A DNA stretch of 64,000 nt from Enterocloster asparagiformis. GTDB taxonomy: Bacteria; Bacillota; Clostridia; Lachnospirales; Lachnospiraceae. This document shows positions 34,304 through 42,908 of the stretch, piece after piece. The stretch lies in assembly GCA_018380885.1 (NCBI GenBank), contig JAGZSY010000013.1, forward strand, positions 62,001-126,000, read 5' to 3'. The position numbers were made by a program, and so were the translations under genes. Below the pieces are notes generated by a model. It did not search any database, was not told where the DNA came from, and worked only from the letters and a program-made list of their open reading frames with translations. Positions within the stretch are counted from its first letter, which is position 1. Every line of letters begins with the position of its first letter.

Positions 34304-36162
34304 CACCGCACCTCCTCTTCGATCGCGCCTACGGAACAGATTCTGCCGCACAGGCCGCAGCCGGTGCACAGGCCCGTCTCAATCCTCACCCGGTCGCCGT
34401 CCAGCACCAGGGCCGGGCAGCCGATTTCCGTGATGCAGGCTCTGCACTGTACGCAGCGGTCCTGATCGATCCGGCAGCGCCGGTCGGATTTCACCACGGC
34501 GATACAGGGAGACTTAAAGATCACCGCCTTCACGCCGTCTAAGCCGGAAACCTCCTTCACCGTGTCCACCGCAAGCTCCAGGTTGAGCGGGTCCACGGTG
34601 ACGATCTTCGTCACGCCCACGGCCTCCAGAATCTTCACAATGCTCACCTTGTCCACCACCTGGCCCATCATGGTGTGTCCGGTGCCCGGATGTGGCTGGT
34701 GGCCGGTCATGGCCGTGGTGGAGTTGTCCAGCACGCAGACCGTCAGGTTGGCCTGGTTGTACACCGCGTTCACGATGCCGGTGATTCCCGAGGCAAAGAA
34801 GGTGGAGTCCCCCACAAAGGAGAAGTAGCGCTTGTCCGGCTCCACCCGCGAGAGCCCCTGGGCCATGGTGATCCCGGCGCCCATGCACAGGCAGGTGTCC
34901 ACCATGTCCAGAGGCTTGGCGTTGCCCAGGGTGTAACAGCCGATATCGCCGCAGTAGACACCCTCCAGGGGAGCGCCCTGCCGCCCCTGGTTCAGCGACT
35001 CCACAGCCCGCTTGACCGCGTAGAAGGACGCGCGGTGGGGACATCCGGCGCAGAGCACCGGCGGGCGGACCGGCAGCGGAGGCACCGGCAGCGCTGCCTC
35101 CGGCTCATCTCCCTCCAACTCCCGCAGATAGTCTATGTAGGGCTGTCCCAGGTAGGACTCCAGCACTGCGCGGACGGATTCCACACTGTTCTCCCCTGCG
35201 CGCTGCACATTCCCGGTGAGCTTTCCCTTTACGGACACAGGCAGGTGGTGCCTGCCGCAGAGCACCAGAAGCCCGGTCTCCAGCACCGGATCCAGCTCTT
35301 CCACGGCCAGAGCCTCCTCCAGGCCGTCCATGAACTTTAACAGCAGCGGCTCGGGCATGGGGTTGGGCGTCGCCACCTTGAGCACGCGGACGCCCTTGTA
35401 ACCCCTCAGCGCCTCCATCACGTACTCGTAATTGATGCCGTGGGTGATCACGCCCCTGGCGCAGCCCCTTTCCGACTCCATGCTCAGGCGGTTAAAGCGG
35501 TAATCGCTGAAATCCGCGCCGATCACCGGCAGGCGCTCCTCGATCATCCGGTGGTTGGCGTTGGAGAGCCGCGGAAAGATTACCCATTTATTGGAATCCT
35601 TGATGAATCCCTCCGGCTTTGGCCGGGGGGCGCGCTCCCCCACCTCCACGCTGGCACAGCCGTGGCAGACGCGGGTGGTGGGCCGAAACAGCACCGGCGT
35701 GTGGTATTTCTCCGAGTAATCGAAGGCGTCTGCGATCATCTCATAGGCTTCCTCCGGGGAACTGGGATCGAACACCGGCAGCTTGGAAAACTGGCCGAAA
35801 TGCCGCGTGTCCTGCTCGGTCTGGGAGGAGATGGGCCCGGGATCATCGGCGACCACCACCACCATGCCGCCCTTAACGCCCACGTAGGCCAGGCTCATCA
35901 GCGGGTCTGTAGCCACGTTTAAGCCCACCTGCTTCATGGTTACCATGGTTCTGGCTCCGGCGTAGGCCGCGGCGGCGGCCACCTCCATGCCGGCCTTCTC
36001 GTTGACCGACCACTCCACATAGATATCTCCCTGGTTGTGCCTGGCTACGGTCTCCAGTATCTCCGTGGACGGCGTCCCGGGATAACCGGACACCACCTGG
36101 ACCCCGGCGTGGATCGCGCCCAGGCCGATCGCCTCATTTCCCATCAAAAATGCTTTGGACAT
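34303..36162 (-). CDS. iorA: Indolepyruvate ferredoxin oxidoreductase alpha subunit
   Basis: 619 aa. Pyrimidine- and TPP-binding domains are visible (NEAIGLGAIHAGVQVVSGYPG, CAGCPHRASFY, GDIGCYTLG, GDSTFFASGITG), and two ferredoxin-type clusters close the protein (CVQCRACITEIGCP and CTGCGLCGRICSVGAI). Family reaction: indolepyruvate + CoA + oxidised ferredoxin to indoleacetyl-CoA + CO2, reversible. First gene behind the T-box leader; ATG 36162 follows AAGGGGGAA. Low-tryptophan induction argues for use in the reductive carboxylation direction here. Confidence 0.95.
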   Translation of the reverse strand: MSKAFLMGNEAIGLGAIHAGVQVVSGYPGTPSTEILETVARHNQGDIYVEWSVNEKAGMEVAAAAAYAGARTMVTMKQVGLNVATDPLMSLAYVGVKGGMVVVVADDPGPISSQTEQDTRHFGQFSKLPVFDPSSPEEAYEMIADAFDYSEKYHTPVLFRPTTRVCHGCASVEVGERAPRPKPEGFIKDSNKWVIFPRLSNANHRMIEERLPVIGADFSDYRFNRLSMESERGCARGVITHGINYEYVMEALRGYKGVRVLKVATPNPMPEPLLLKFMDGLEEALAVEELDPVLETGLLVLCGRHHLPVSVKGKLTGNVQRAGENSVESVRAVLESYLGQPYIDYLRELEGDEPEAALPVPPLPVRPPVLCAGCPHRASFYAVKRAVESLNQGRQGAPLEGVYCGDIGCYTLGNAKPLDMVDTCLCMGAGITMAQGLSRVEPDKRYFSFVGDSTFFASGITGIVNAVYNQANLTVCVLDNSTTAMTGHQPHPGTGHTMMGQVVDKVSIVKILEAVGVTKIVTVDPLNLELAVDTVKEVSGLDGVKAVIFKSPCIAVVKSDRRCRIDQDRCVQCRACITEIGCPALVLDGDRVRIETGLCTGCGLCGRICSVGAIEEEVR

Positions 36163-36234
36163 TCCATTTCCCCCTTCTCTTGATTCAGGTCGCGCAGGCC
36201 TGCGGCTGCCGGGCCGCGCTGTTCCCTGATCGGC

Positions 36235-36514
36235 AAAAAACCTGCCCTCTCATTGTCGAAAGGGCAGGTTCCACTATCGTATCCCTGCAATGCCACCTTA
36301 TCGGATCGCAAAAAACAAACATGCCGTCACATATCCGGCCCTTAACGCAGGCCTGCGTCTCGGATACTGGGCCCGGCGCAGGCGCCGTGCCTTTCCCCTC
36401 ACCCTCAGCGGTCCATTTGCCGTCCGGCTTATTACGGGGCTTCCACCTGCCCCCGCTCTCTGGAAATGCTCCCTACGGTTTGATCTCCGCTTCATCGGTT
36501 TATTGTACAAGTTA
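36235..36514 (-). promoter_or_regulatory. T-box leader sensing tRNA-Trp, upstream of iorA-iorB-paaK
   Basis: Minus-strand leader. Stem I: AGCGG (36487-36491) pairs with CCGCT (36407-36411) and CCGT with ACGG, enclosing a specifier loop whose 3' side reads CAAA-UGG-A; the codon UGG (36413-36415) is tryptophan. The distal part CAGAGAGCGGGGGCAGGTGG and AAGCCCCG is the conserved T-box AG-bulge/loop region. The T-box itself is AAGGTGGCATTGC (36287-36299); its UGGC pairs with a tRNA end GCCA, the G73 discriminator of tRNA-Trp. GCAGG next to it can pair with CCTGC of the terminator (antiterminator). The terminator, AACCTGCCCT/AGGGCAGGTT plus T6, is at 36235-36270. Uncharged tRNA-Trp should allow read-through into iorA. 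This leader and its promoter fill the 440-bp gap 36163-36602. Confidence 0.94.
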
Positions 36515-36520
36515 TGGATA

Positions 36521-36549
36521 ATTATTGCAGATTTCAGGGAATCTGTCAA
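36521..36549 (-). promoter_or_regulatory. Promoter of the T-box/iorAB-paaK operon
   Basis: Minus strand: perfect TTGACA (36544-36549), 17-bp spacer, AATAAT (36521-36526). Transcription would start near 36514, at the base of Stem I. Confidence 0.88.
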
Positions 36550-36602
36550 TGATTTATTTGTTATATCTGGTATGATTCCTGATTATGAGAAGGCCCCGCG
36601 CC

Positions 36603-37859
36603 TCAATCCTGATCGTTGGTCAGATGCGCCTTGTCCAACAGGTAGATCACCAGGCTCATAACCATGCCCACCACGCAGGCCAGCACCATGCCGGTCAGCT
36701 GGATACTGCCGATCTTTAACGCGATCCCGGACAGGCCTGCCACGAAGATCACGCTGGTCAGGGCCTGGTTGCGGTTCTTGCTGTAATCCACCTGGGCGTC
36801 CACCAGGATGCGCAGGCCCGAGGTGCCGATCATGCCGTAGAGCAGGAAGGAGATACCGCCGATCACAGGGCCGGGGATGGTCTGGATCATGGTGGAGAGC
36901 TTGCCGATAAAGGAGCAGGCGATAGACAACACGGCCGCCCCGCCGATCACGCGCACGCTGTACACCCTGGTCACGGCCATAACGCCGATGTTCTCGCCGT
37001 AGGTGGTGGTGGGCACCGAGCCGATCAGACCGGAGATCATGGTGGAGAAGTTATCGCCAAACAGGGAGCGGTGCAGCCCCGGATCCTTTAACAGGTCGCG
37101 GCCCACGATCTTGCTGGTCACCACCTGGTGTCCGATGTGCTCGGAGGTGATCACCAGCAGCACCGGGAGGATCATCATGATCGCATTGAGATTAAACTTG
37201 GGGGCGGTGAAATTGGGCAGAGCGAACAGCGGAGCCGCCGCCACCTGGCTGAAGTCCACGATCCCGCAGGCCACGGCAGCCACATAACCGGCCACCACCG
37301 CGATCAGGATGGGGATGACGGAAAAGAATTTGCGGAACAGAATGGAGCCGAACACGGCCGTGCCCAGCGTCACCAGGAACACGATCACGTTCTTGGGATC
37401 GATGACCGGGTCCAGAAGCCCCGCGTTGGAGGCGGCCGAGCCGGAGAGCTCCAGTCCGATCAGCGCCACCACCGGCCCCATGGCCGCAGGCGGCAGGACC
37501 ACGTCGATCCAGTCGGTGCCGAACTTATACACAATGTAGGCCAGTATACAGCCGCAGAAGCCCACCGCCACAAAGCCGCCCAGAGCGTATTCGTAGCCGA
37601 AATTGGCGATCACCGCGCCGGCCGGAGCCAGAAATGCAAAGCTGGAGCCCAGGTAGGCGGGAGCCTTGCCCTTTGTGACCAGAATAAAGAGCAGGGTGCC
37701 GATTCCGTTCATAAACAGCACTATGGCCGGGCTGATGTGGAATATGGATGGTACCAGCACGGATGCGCCGAACATGGCGAACATGTGCTGTAAGCTCAGC
37801 GGTACCAGCAGGTTAAACGGTACCTTTTCTTCTACCTGAATGATGCGTCGATTGTCCAT
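36603..37859 (-). CDS. NCS2-family uracil/xanthine permease
   Basis: 418-aa nucleobase:cation symporter, about 14 hydrophobic segments. Begins with the family entry PFNLLVPLSLQHMFAMFGASVLVP; TSEHIGHQ (the conserved HxGH-like helix 8 site with Glu) and SVPTTTYGENIGVMAVTRVYS are the nucleobase-binding signatures. The latter resembles UraA more than xanthine permeases. Encoded alone between the helicase gene and the T-box promoter. ATG follows GGAGGAAG. Confidence 0.92.
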   Translation of the reverse strand: MDNRRIIQVEEKVPFNLLVPLSLQHMFAMFGASVLVPSIFHISPAIVLFMNGIGTLLFILVTKGKAPAYLGSSFAFLAPAGAVIANFGYEYALGGFVAVGFCGCILAYIVYKFGTDWIDVVLPPAAMGPVVALIGLELSGSAASNAGLLDPVIDPKNVIVFLVTLGTAVFGSILFRKFFSVIPILIAVVAGYVAAVACGIVDFSQVAAAPLFALPNFTAPKFNLNAIMMILPVLLVITSEHIGHQVVTSKIVGRDLLKDPGLHRSLFGDNFSTMISGLIGSVPTTTYGENIGVMAVTRVYSVRVIGGAAVLSIACSFIGKLSTMIQTIPGPVIGGISFLLYGMIGTSGLRILVDAQVDYSKNRNQALTSVIFVAGLSGIALKIGSIQLTGMVLACVVGMVMSLVIYLLDKAHLTNDQD

Positions 37860-37886
37860 TTTCTTCCTCCGTTTGTCTCATTCGCC

Positions 37887-37916
37887 GCCGCGGTCAACAG
37901 AACCGTAAACCGCGGC
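37887..37916 (-). terminator. Hairpin between helicase and permease genes
   Basis: GCCGCGGT and ACCGCGGC form a perfect 8-bp stem (37887-37916) after the helicase stop. There is no T run on the minus strand, so termination is uncertain. Confidence 0.35.
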
Positions 37917-37962
37917 TTTCCTCTTTCATACGTTTACAATGGCAGCGGTGCGGCATACCGGG

Positions 37963-40083
37963 TCACTGGCCCGCTGTTTTCTCCGCCGCTGTCCTTCCCC
38001 CGTGTTCCCGCTTCTGCCCGTGGCCGTTGCCCCGCCGGGAATGGCCGCCGCGGGAATCCGTCCTTGCGTTTCCCCCTCCGGACCGGCCGCCGCCGCGTCC
38101 CCTGTTGTGGTTTGATCTGCCCCGCTCGAAGCAGCGCTCGCAGATCGAGAAGGGGTAATCCCAGGACAGCTCCTTGCCGCAGAAGGAGCATTTGCGGGAA
38201 TAGCTGGCGCACTCGGTCTTTAAAATCCTGCTGATCTCCTCCTCCGTCTCATGGCGCTCCCTGGTCAGGTTCTCGGCCTGGATGGGGAGCCCCACCTTTC
38301 TGGAGAACTGGAAGTAAAGGTCCAGCATCTTGTAGTAGCTCTCCAGGTCGTAGAGATCGTTCCCGGGGCTGTACGGAAATTCCAGCTCCTCCACCTCCCG
38401 GTAATCCCGGCAGTAGTCCCGCCACAGGTCCATGACCAGCTTGTTGTCGATATCGATGGCGCAGGTGATAAGCTTGTAGATTTCCGGTTTGGGAAATTCT
38501 TCCATATCGTCGTAGTGCACGTCCACAAAGTTCTGGTAGAGGGCCAGCAGCTCGTCCACCTCCATCTTGACATAGATGGAGGGCGTGTCCATGCCCGCCC
38601 AGATTTTCACCAGCGTGTCGATCTGCGCCGGCAGACTCAAAAGCTGCTCCGGGAAGCCAACATACGCCTTCATAATGGGCATCGGCAGACGGGCGAGCCC
38701 GTCGGCGATCACGTCCAGATCGTCGATGGCCGCCACAAAGCCCTCGTCGTAAAGGCCGTAGCGCCCGGCCCGGCCGGCGATCTGTTTGATCTCCTCCGGG
38801 TTTAAGGTGCGCTTGTTCACGCCGTCGAACTTGCGCGTCTCAACAAAGACGATGCGCCGGATAGGCAGATTCAGGCCCATACCGATGGCGTCGGTGCTCA
38901 CCACCACGTCCGTCTCCTTGGCCAGGAAGCGGCGCACCTGCTCCCGCCTTGTGGCGGGGGGCAGATTCCCATAGATCACGCTGCAGCGCACGCCCTGGTT
39001 CTCCAGGTGGGCCGCCAGCGCCAGCACGGACTTCTTGGAGAACACGATCAGGGCGTCGCCCTTTTTCAGATCGCGGCCCAGCACGTAGGGCTCCTCCTGA
39101 AGGGTCAGACGGGTGTTCCGCTTATGGCGGACGATCTTGAACTGATCCCCGCACCGGCGGATCATCTGCACCACAATGTCCTCCGCCTCCGGCGCCATAC
39201 AGAGGTGAATCTCCTCGGCCCTAAGCCCCAGAATAGCCCTGGTCCAGTTGTGTCCCCGGTACGGGTCGGCAATCATCTGGCACTCGTCCACCACCACGAT
39301 ATCGAAATACTCGTGATCGTTTAACATCTCCACCGTGCAGGCCTGACAGAGGGCGCCGGGAATCTCCAGCGTCTCCTCGCCGGTAATCATGGAGCAGGCC
39401 AGCCCCTCCGTGTTCAGCCGGTCGTACACCTCCAGGGCCAGCAGGCGCAGGGGCCCGAAATAAGCCCCGTGAGCGCACTGCTTTAAGCGCTCCAGGGCAT
39501 CGTGTGTCTTGCCGCTGTTGGTGGGACCGATGTGGAGAATGAATTTCCGCTTCATCTCCCGCGCTCCGGGGTATTCCAGCTCCGGCTTCTGCTGGATGGC
39601 CTCGCGGATGCCCCGCTGGATCGTCTTTGGCACGTAGAACAGCTCGTAGGCACGCTCCAGGGAGTTAGACAGCAGATAGCGGCGGATGCCCTGCATTTTC
39701 AGCACATTTTCCAGCGCCTCCATAGACAGCCCCGGCGTAAATTCCAGGTCCCTCCTGGCCAGAAGCTCGCAGAACTCCAGCATCTTCCCATACTGCTCCT
39801 CCCACTCCTCCCGCTGGGGACCGGGCTTCACCGTGTTCTCACGGCGCATGAGGTAGGAGCAGGATTTAGCCATCATGGCATGTATGTCGTTCAGCTCGTT
39901 GGCCTTCTCCACCGCGTCCAGGCACGCCTGGTTTAAGCGGCTCACCCGCCGCTTCATATCCGCCGCGGTCATGGCGCGGTAGCGCTTGTTCACATTGCCG
40001 AAAAACAGCTCTTTGTAATACTCGCCCAGATAAGCGGCGCACTCCGTGTGCGTTTCCGCACGTTTTCTCTCATCCATATGCAT
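37963..40083 (-). CDS. Suv3-type DExH RNA helicase with C-terminal zinc ribbon and RG-rich tail
   Basis: 706 aa. The core matches the Suv3/SUPV3L1 helicase family of mitochondria and alpha-proteobacteria rather than ordinary DEAD-box proteins: Walker A LHIGPTNSGKTHDALERL (about 185-200), AYFGPLRLLALEVYDRLN, MITGEE, motif II VVVDECQM (DECQ), VFSKKSVLALA, YGNLPPATRREQ, DAIGMGLNLPI and QIAGRAGRYG (motif VI). A 180-residue helical N-terminus precedes it. The C-terminus has CSFCGKELSWDYPFSICERC, a four-cysteine ribbon, then a tail of R, G, S, N and H. The family unwinds RNA for degradation with PNPase or RNase R partners. The start (ATG 40083) overlaps the previous stop by one base, so it is coupled to the 131-aa gene. 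Confidence 0.88.
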   Translation of the reverse strand: MHMDERKRAETHTECAAYLGEYYKELFFGNVNKRYRAMTAADMKRRVSRLNQACLDAVEKANELNDIHAMMAKSCSYLMRRENTVKPGPQREEWEEQYGKMLEFCELLARRDLEFTPGLSMEALENVLKMQGIRRYLLSNSLERAYELFYVPKTIQRGIREAIQQKPELEYPGAREMKRKFILHIGPTNSGKTHDALERLKQCAHGAYFGPLRLLALEVYDRLNTEGLACSMITGEETLEIPGALCQACTVEMLNDHEYFDIVVVDECQMIADPYRGHNWTRAILGLRAEEIHLCMAPEAEDIVVQMIRRCGDQFKIVRHKRNTRLTLQEEPYVLGRDLKKGDALIVFSKKSVLALAAHLENQGVRCSVIYGNLPPATRREQVRRFLAKETDVVVSTDAIGMGLNLPIRRIVFVETRKFDGVNKRTLNPEEIKQIAGRAGRYGLYDEGFVAAIDDLDVIADGLARLPMPIMKAYVGFPEQLLSLPAQIDTLVKIWAGMDTPSIYVKMEVDELLALYQNFVDVHYDDMEEFPKPEIYKLITCAIDIDNKLVMDLWRDYCRDYREVEELEFPYSPGNDLYDLESYYKMLDLYFQFSRKVGLPIQAENLTRERHETEEEISRILKTECASYSRKCSFCGKELSWDYPFSICERCFERGRSNHNRGRGGGRSGGGNARTDSRGGHSRRGNGHGQKREHGGRTAAEKTAGQ

Positions 40084-40478
40084 CACACCATCGTCGTGTC
40101 CACGAAATGCTCAAAGCCGGTGATGCCGAACTCCGCGCTGATGGCGTTGATGCCGTCCACAATCTCTTCCCTGGAATAATTGTTGGTGTACAGGAAATCG
40201 TCGTCGAATTCGTTCAGATACATATAGAAGGCCAAAGCCATTTCCAGATATTTCTTGTCGGCGGAATCCACCTCGTCGAATAAAAGGTTCTCCGCCTCAT
40301 TGATGCTGCCCTCCTCCGCCAAGGCGGTCAGGCGGCGGAACCGGCGGTCCATCTCGGTGTCGTCCGCCTCATTGGTGGGAAGATCGTAGTCCACATTGTC
40401 TTTTCCCAGAAACAGACGCGCGATGGCTTTCACCAGATCGCTGATCGTCCGCATCACGTAATCATCCTGAAACCCCAT
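40083..40478 (-). CDS. Small conserved protein (DUF6483-like)
   Basis: 131 aa, acidic and helical, beginning MGFQDDYVMRTISDLVKAIARLFLG, a pattern I associate with the DUF6483 family of Firmicutes; function unknown. Two amphipathic helical stretches resemble a TPR-like pair (RRLTALAEEGSINEAENLLF). First gene of the operon with the Suv3-like helicase, stop and start overlapping (TGATG). A good promoter is 56 bp upstream. Confidence 0.75.
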   Translation of the reverse strand: MGFQDDYVMRTISDLVKAIARLFLGKDNVDYDLPTNEADDTEMDRRFRRLTALAEEGSINEAENLLFDEVDSADKKYLEMALAFYMYLNEFDDDFLYTNNYSREEIVDGINAISAEFGITGFEHFVDTTMV

Positions 40479-40533
40479 GAATGTTATCTCCTTTGTTCTC
40501 TGTTATTATGTGCCGAAAAACCGCATTAAAGTA

Positions 40534-40562
40534 AGTATAATCGATAACACTGCGCCGGTCAA
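40534..40562 (-). promoter_or_regulatory. Promoter of the DUF6483-like/helicase operon
   Basis: Minus strand TTGACC (40557-40562), 17-bp spacer, TATACT (40534-40539). Confidence 0.82.
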
Positions 40563-40676
40563 TATCTTACTTGGGGCCGGGCCGCGAATCGGATCGGGGC
40601 CGGACGGGGATTGCGGCGTCCGTTTTCTTTTCCCGCTCCGGTTCCGCGGGGTTTCCGGTCCGACGGAAACCGCCGC

Positions 40677-42659
40677 TCACCCCTTGAGGCAATGCATGTA
40701 GGACTCGGCCTCATCCCAGTTTACCGTGAATCCGGCCCCGTGGGAGCAGAATACCGAGGACGAGGTGTGCTCCGTGTCCGCCCCCTTGTCGTAGCCGATC
40801 CGGCGGATCACCTCCTCGGAGTTATGGCAGGGGTAAAAGCCAGCGCTCACCGCAGACATGGAGGCGCTTCCCCGGGTGGCGGATGCCAGCTCCACGCCGT
40901 AATCCATGAAGGCGGCCACCGGCCCGCGCCCGCGGACCACCGCCGTATCCCCCAACTGCCGGGGCGGCTCGCTCTCCCCGCAGCGCTTCCTGATGTCCGA
41001 GAGAATCCGCCCCAGATACTCCGCCGGGGCGCAAATCTCAAACTGGTACCAGGGTTCCAGCAGCAGATTTTCCGCCTTCTCCAGTCCCTGACGGATCGCC
41101 CGGTAGGTTGCCTCCCTGAAATCTCCGCCCTCCGTGTGCTTCAGGTGGGACCTGCCGTTGGTCAGGACTACCCGGACGTCGGTCAGAGGGGAACCGGTGA
41201 GAATCCCCTTGTGCTCCCGCTCGAACACGTGGGTGCGTACCAGATTCTGGTAATTTGCGGACAGCACATCCACGTGGCAGCGGCTCTCAAAGGAAATCCC
41301 GCTGCCCCTGGGCGCCGGCTCCAGCAGCAGATTTACCTCCGCGTAATGGCGGAGGGGCTCATAATGCCCGTAACCCGCCACCGGCGCGGCGATGGTCTCC
41401 CGGTAGAGCACCTGCGGGGGCATGAACTCCACTTCCACGGCGAACCTGTCCCTGATCAGACGCCGGAGCACCTCCAGCTGAATCACCCCCATGACGCGCA
41501 CGCAAATCTGCTCCTGCCCATCCGGCAGCCTGCGGCTGTTCACCGCAATCTGCGGGTCCTCGTCCTCCAGGATTCTCAAAATCTCCAGCAGCCGGTGGTT
41601 GTCCGTCCCCGGCCCGGCCAGCACCCGCGCCTCCAGGGCCGGCACCATCTGGAAATCCACCCGCTCCCGCGCCTGCGCTGCGCCCTCCAGGCTGATCCGC
41701 TCTCCGCAGACCGGGGTTGAAAGCCCTGTCACAGCCGCCAAATCTCCGGCGCAAGCCCGCTCCATCGCCCCGTATTTTGCGCCGAAGCAGCAAAAGATCT
41801 GGTTGACCTTCTCGCGCACCGGCTGGCCGTCATTTCCCATAAACTGGAATTCATCCCGGATATTCAGCGTTCCCCGCTCCACCTTGACAAAGGTAATCCT
41901 CTGTCCTTTGTTATCCCGGCGCACCTTGTAGACCAGCCCGGAAAACGCGGCCTCCGGCTCATAAGCCGTGGCGGTCAGGCGGTCGAACACCTGCCAAAAC
42001 CCATCGATTCCCCAGTCCTTTAAGGCGGAGCCGGCCATCACCGCAAACGCCCGGCGCTGCCGGATCAGATTTTGCAGCGCCCTCACGCCCTGGTCTGAGG
42101 TTAACCTTCCCTCCAGATATGCGTCCAGCGCCTCCTCGTCCCGCTCCGCCACAAACTCGGCCAGCTCCCCGTCCATGTCAAGCTCTCCCGGCTCGCGGAT
42201 CAGCACGGCGTCCTCCGTCAGGCGGCTGCGGATCATCTCCAGGGTGCGGCCGCAGTCCGCGCCCTCCAGGTCCATTTTATTGATGAAAAAGAACACCGGC
42301 ACCTCATAGCGCTCCAGCAGCTTAAACAGGGTGACCGCATGGGCCGGCACCCCGCCCGTGCCGTCCAGCAGCAAAACCCCGTAGTCCAGAGCCATCACCG
42401 CCCGCTCCGTCTCAGCGCTGAAATCCACGTGCCCAGGAGTGTCCAGCAGATAGTAGGTGTTGTGGTTATATTCAAAAAAGCCCTGGTCCGCGAATATGGT
42501 GATTCCCCGCTCCCGCTCGATGGGATTGGCGTCCATCACCGTGTCGCGGCTGTCCACCCGACCGGGCGCGCTGATCGCCCCGGCGTGGTATAAAAGCTGC
42601 TCGGAAAATGTGGTTTTGCCCCCGTCCACATGGGCCAGTATGCCGATTGTTTTCTTCAT
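40677..42659 (-). CDS. TetM/EF-G-like translational GTPase
   Basis: 660 aa, built like ribosomal-protection proteins (TetM, 639 aa): G1 LAHVDGGKTTFSE, G2 RERGIT, G3 DTPGHVDFSAE, G4 NKMD, then EF-G domains II-V. Relative to TetM the N-terminus is TIGILAHVDGGKTT, typical of chromosomal TetM-like paralogues in Clostridia that have not been tied to resistance. It stands alone, without a leader peptide or mobile element, and shares the base composition of its neighbours. It may rescue or recycle ribosomes; drug resistance is possible but not supported by context. Confidence 0.85.
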   Translation of the reverse strand: MKKTIGILAHVDGGKTTFSEQLLYHAGAISAPGRVDSRDTVMDANPIERERGITIFADQGFFEYNHNTYYLLDTPGHVDFSAETERAVMALDYGVLLLDGTGGVPAHAVTLFKLLERYEVPVFFFINKMDLEGADCGRTLEMIRSRLTEDAVLIREPGELDMDGELAEFVAERDEEALDAYLEGRLTSDQGVRALQNLIRQRRAFAVMAGSALKDWGIDGFWQVFDRLTATAYEPEAAFSGLVYKVRRDNKGQRITFVKVERGTLNIRDEFQFMGNDGQPVREKVNQIFCCFGAKYGAMERACAGDLAAVTGLSTPVCGERISLEGAAQARERVDFQMVPALEARVLAGPGTDNHRLLEILRILEDEDPQIAVNSRRLPDGQEQICVRVMGVIQLEVLRRLIRDRFAVEVEFMPPQVLYRETIAAPVAGYGHYEPLRHYAEVNLLLEPAPRGSGISFESRCHVDVLSANYQNLVRTHVFEREHKGILTGSPLTDVRVVLTNGRSHLKHTEGGDFREATYRAIRQGLEKAENLLLEPWYQFEICAPAEYLGRILSDIRKRCGESEPPRQLGDTAVVRGRGPVAAFMDYGVELASATRGSASMSAVSAGFYPCHNSEEVIRRIGYDKGADTEHTSSSVFCSHGAGFTVNWDEAESYMHCLKG

Positions 42660-42746
42660 AATCCCGTTCCGCCTTCCATTGTGTTGTCGCTACCTATTTT
42701 ACCACAGCACTCCCCGGGTGTCATCCCAATCCGCCGGGTAAAATAC

Positions 42747-42789
42747 TGCGGCCGCCTTATGCCCAGGCACTTTCCCCGCCGCGGCCGCA
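42747..42789. repeat. Inverted repeat in the divergent TetM-like/FeoB-like gap
   Basis: TGCGGCCGC (42747-42755) and GCGGCCGCA (42781-42789) pair perfectly around a 25-nt loop. Role unknown; the rest of 42660-42908 shows no clear promoter. Confidence 0.5.
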
Positions 42790-42908
42790 TATTTAGATTA
42801 TAAGGTTCTTCCGCCGGAGCGGCCCTGCGCTGTTCCCGGCGGTTTCATTGTCCGCCGAAAATTCACAGCCGCCCTTCCCGGCGGCGGGCGGGCAAACTGG
42901 AGGTTGTT

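Noticed and set aside
34304..34369. Longer start for iorB
   Set aside because: Lies inside the iorA 3' end; the TGATG overlap start fits the family N-terminus.
40677..42659. Acquired tetracycline resistance gene
   Set aside because: No mobile element, no leader peptide, and composition like neighbouring genes.
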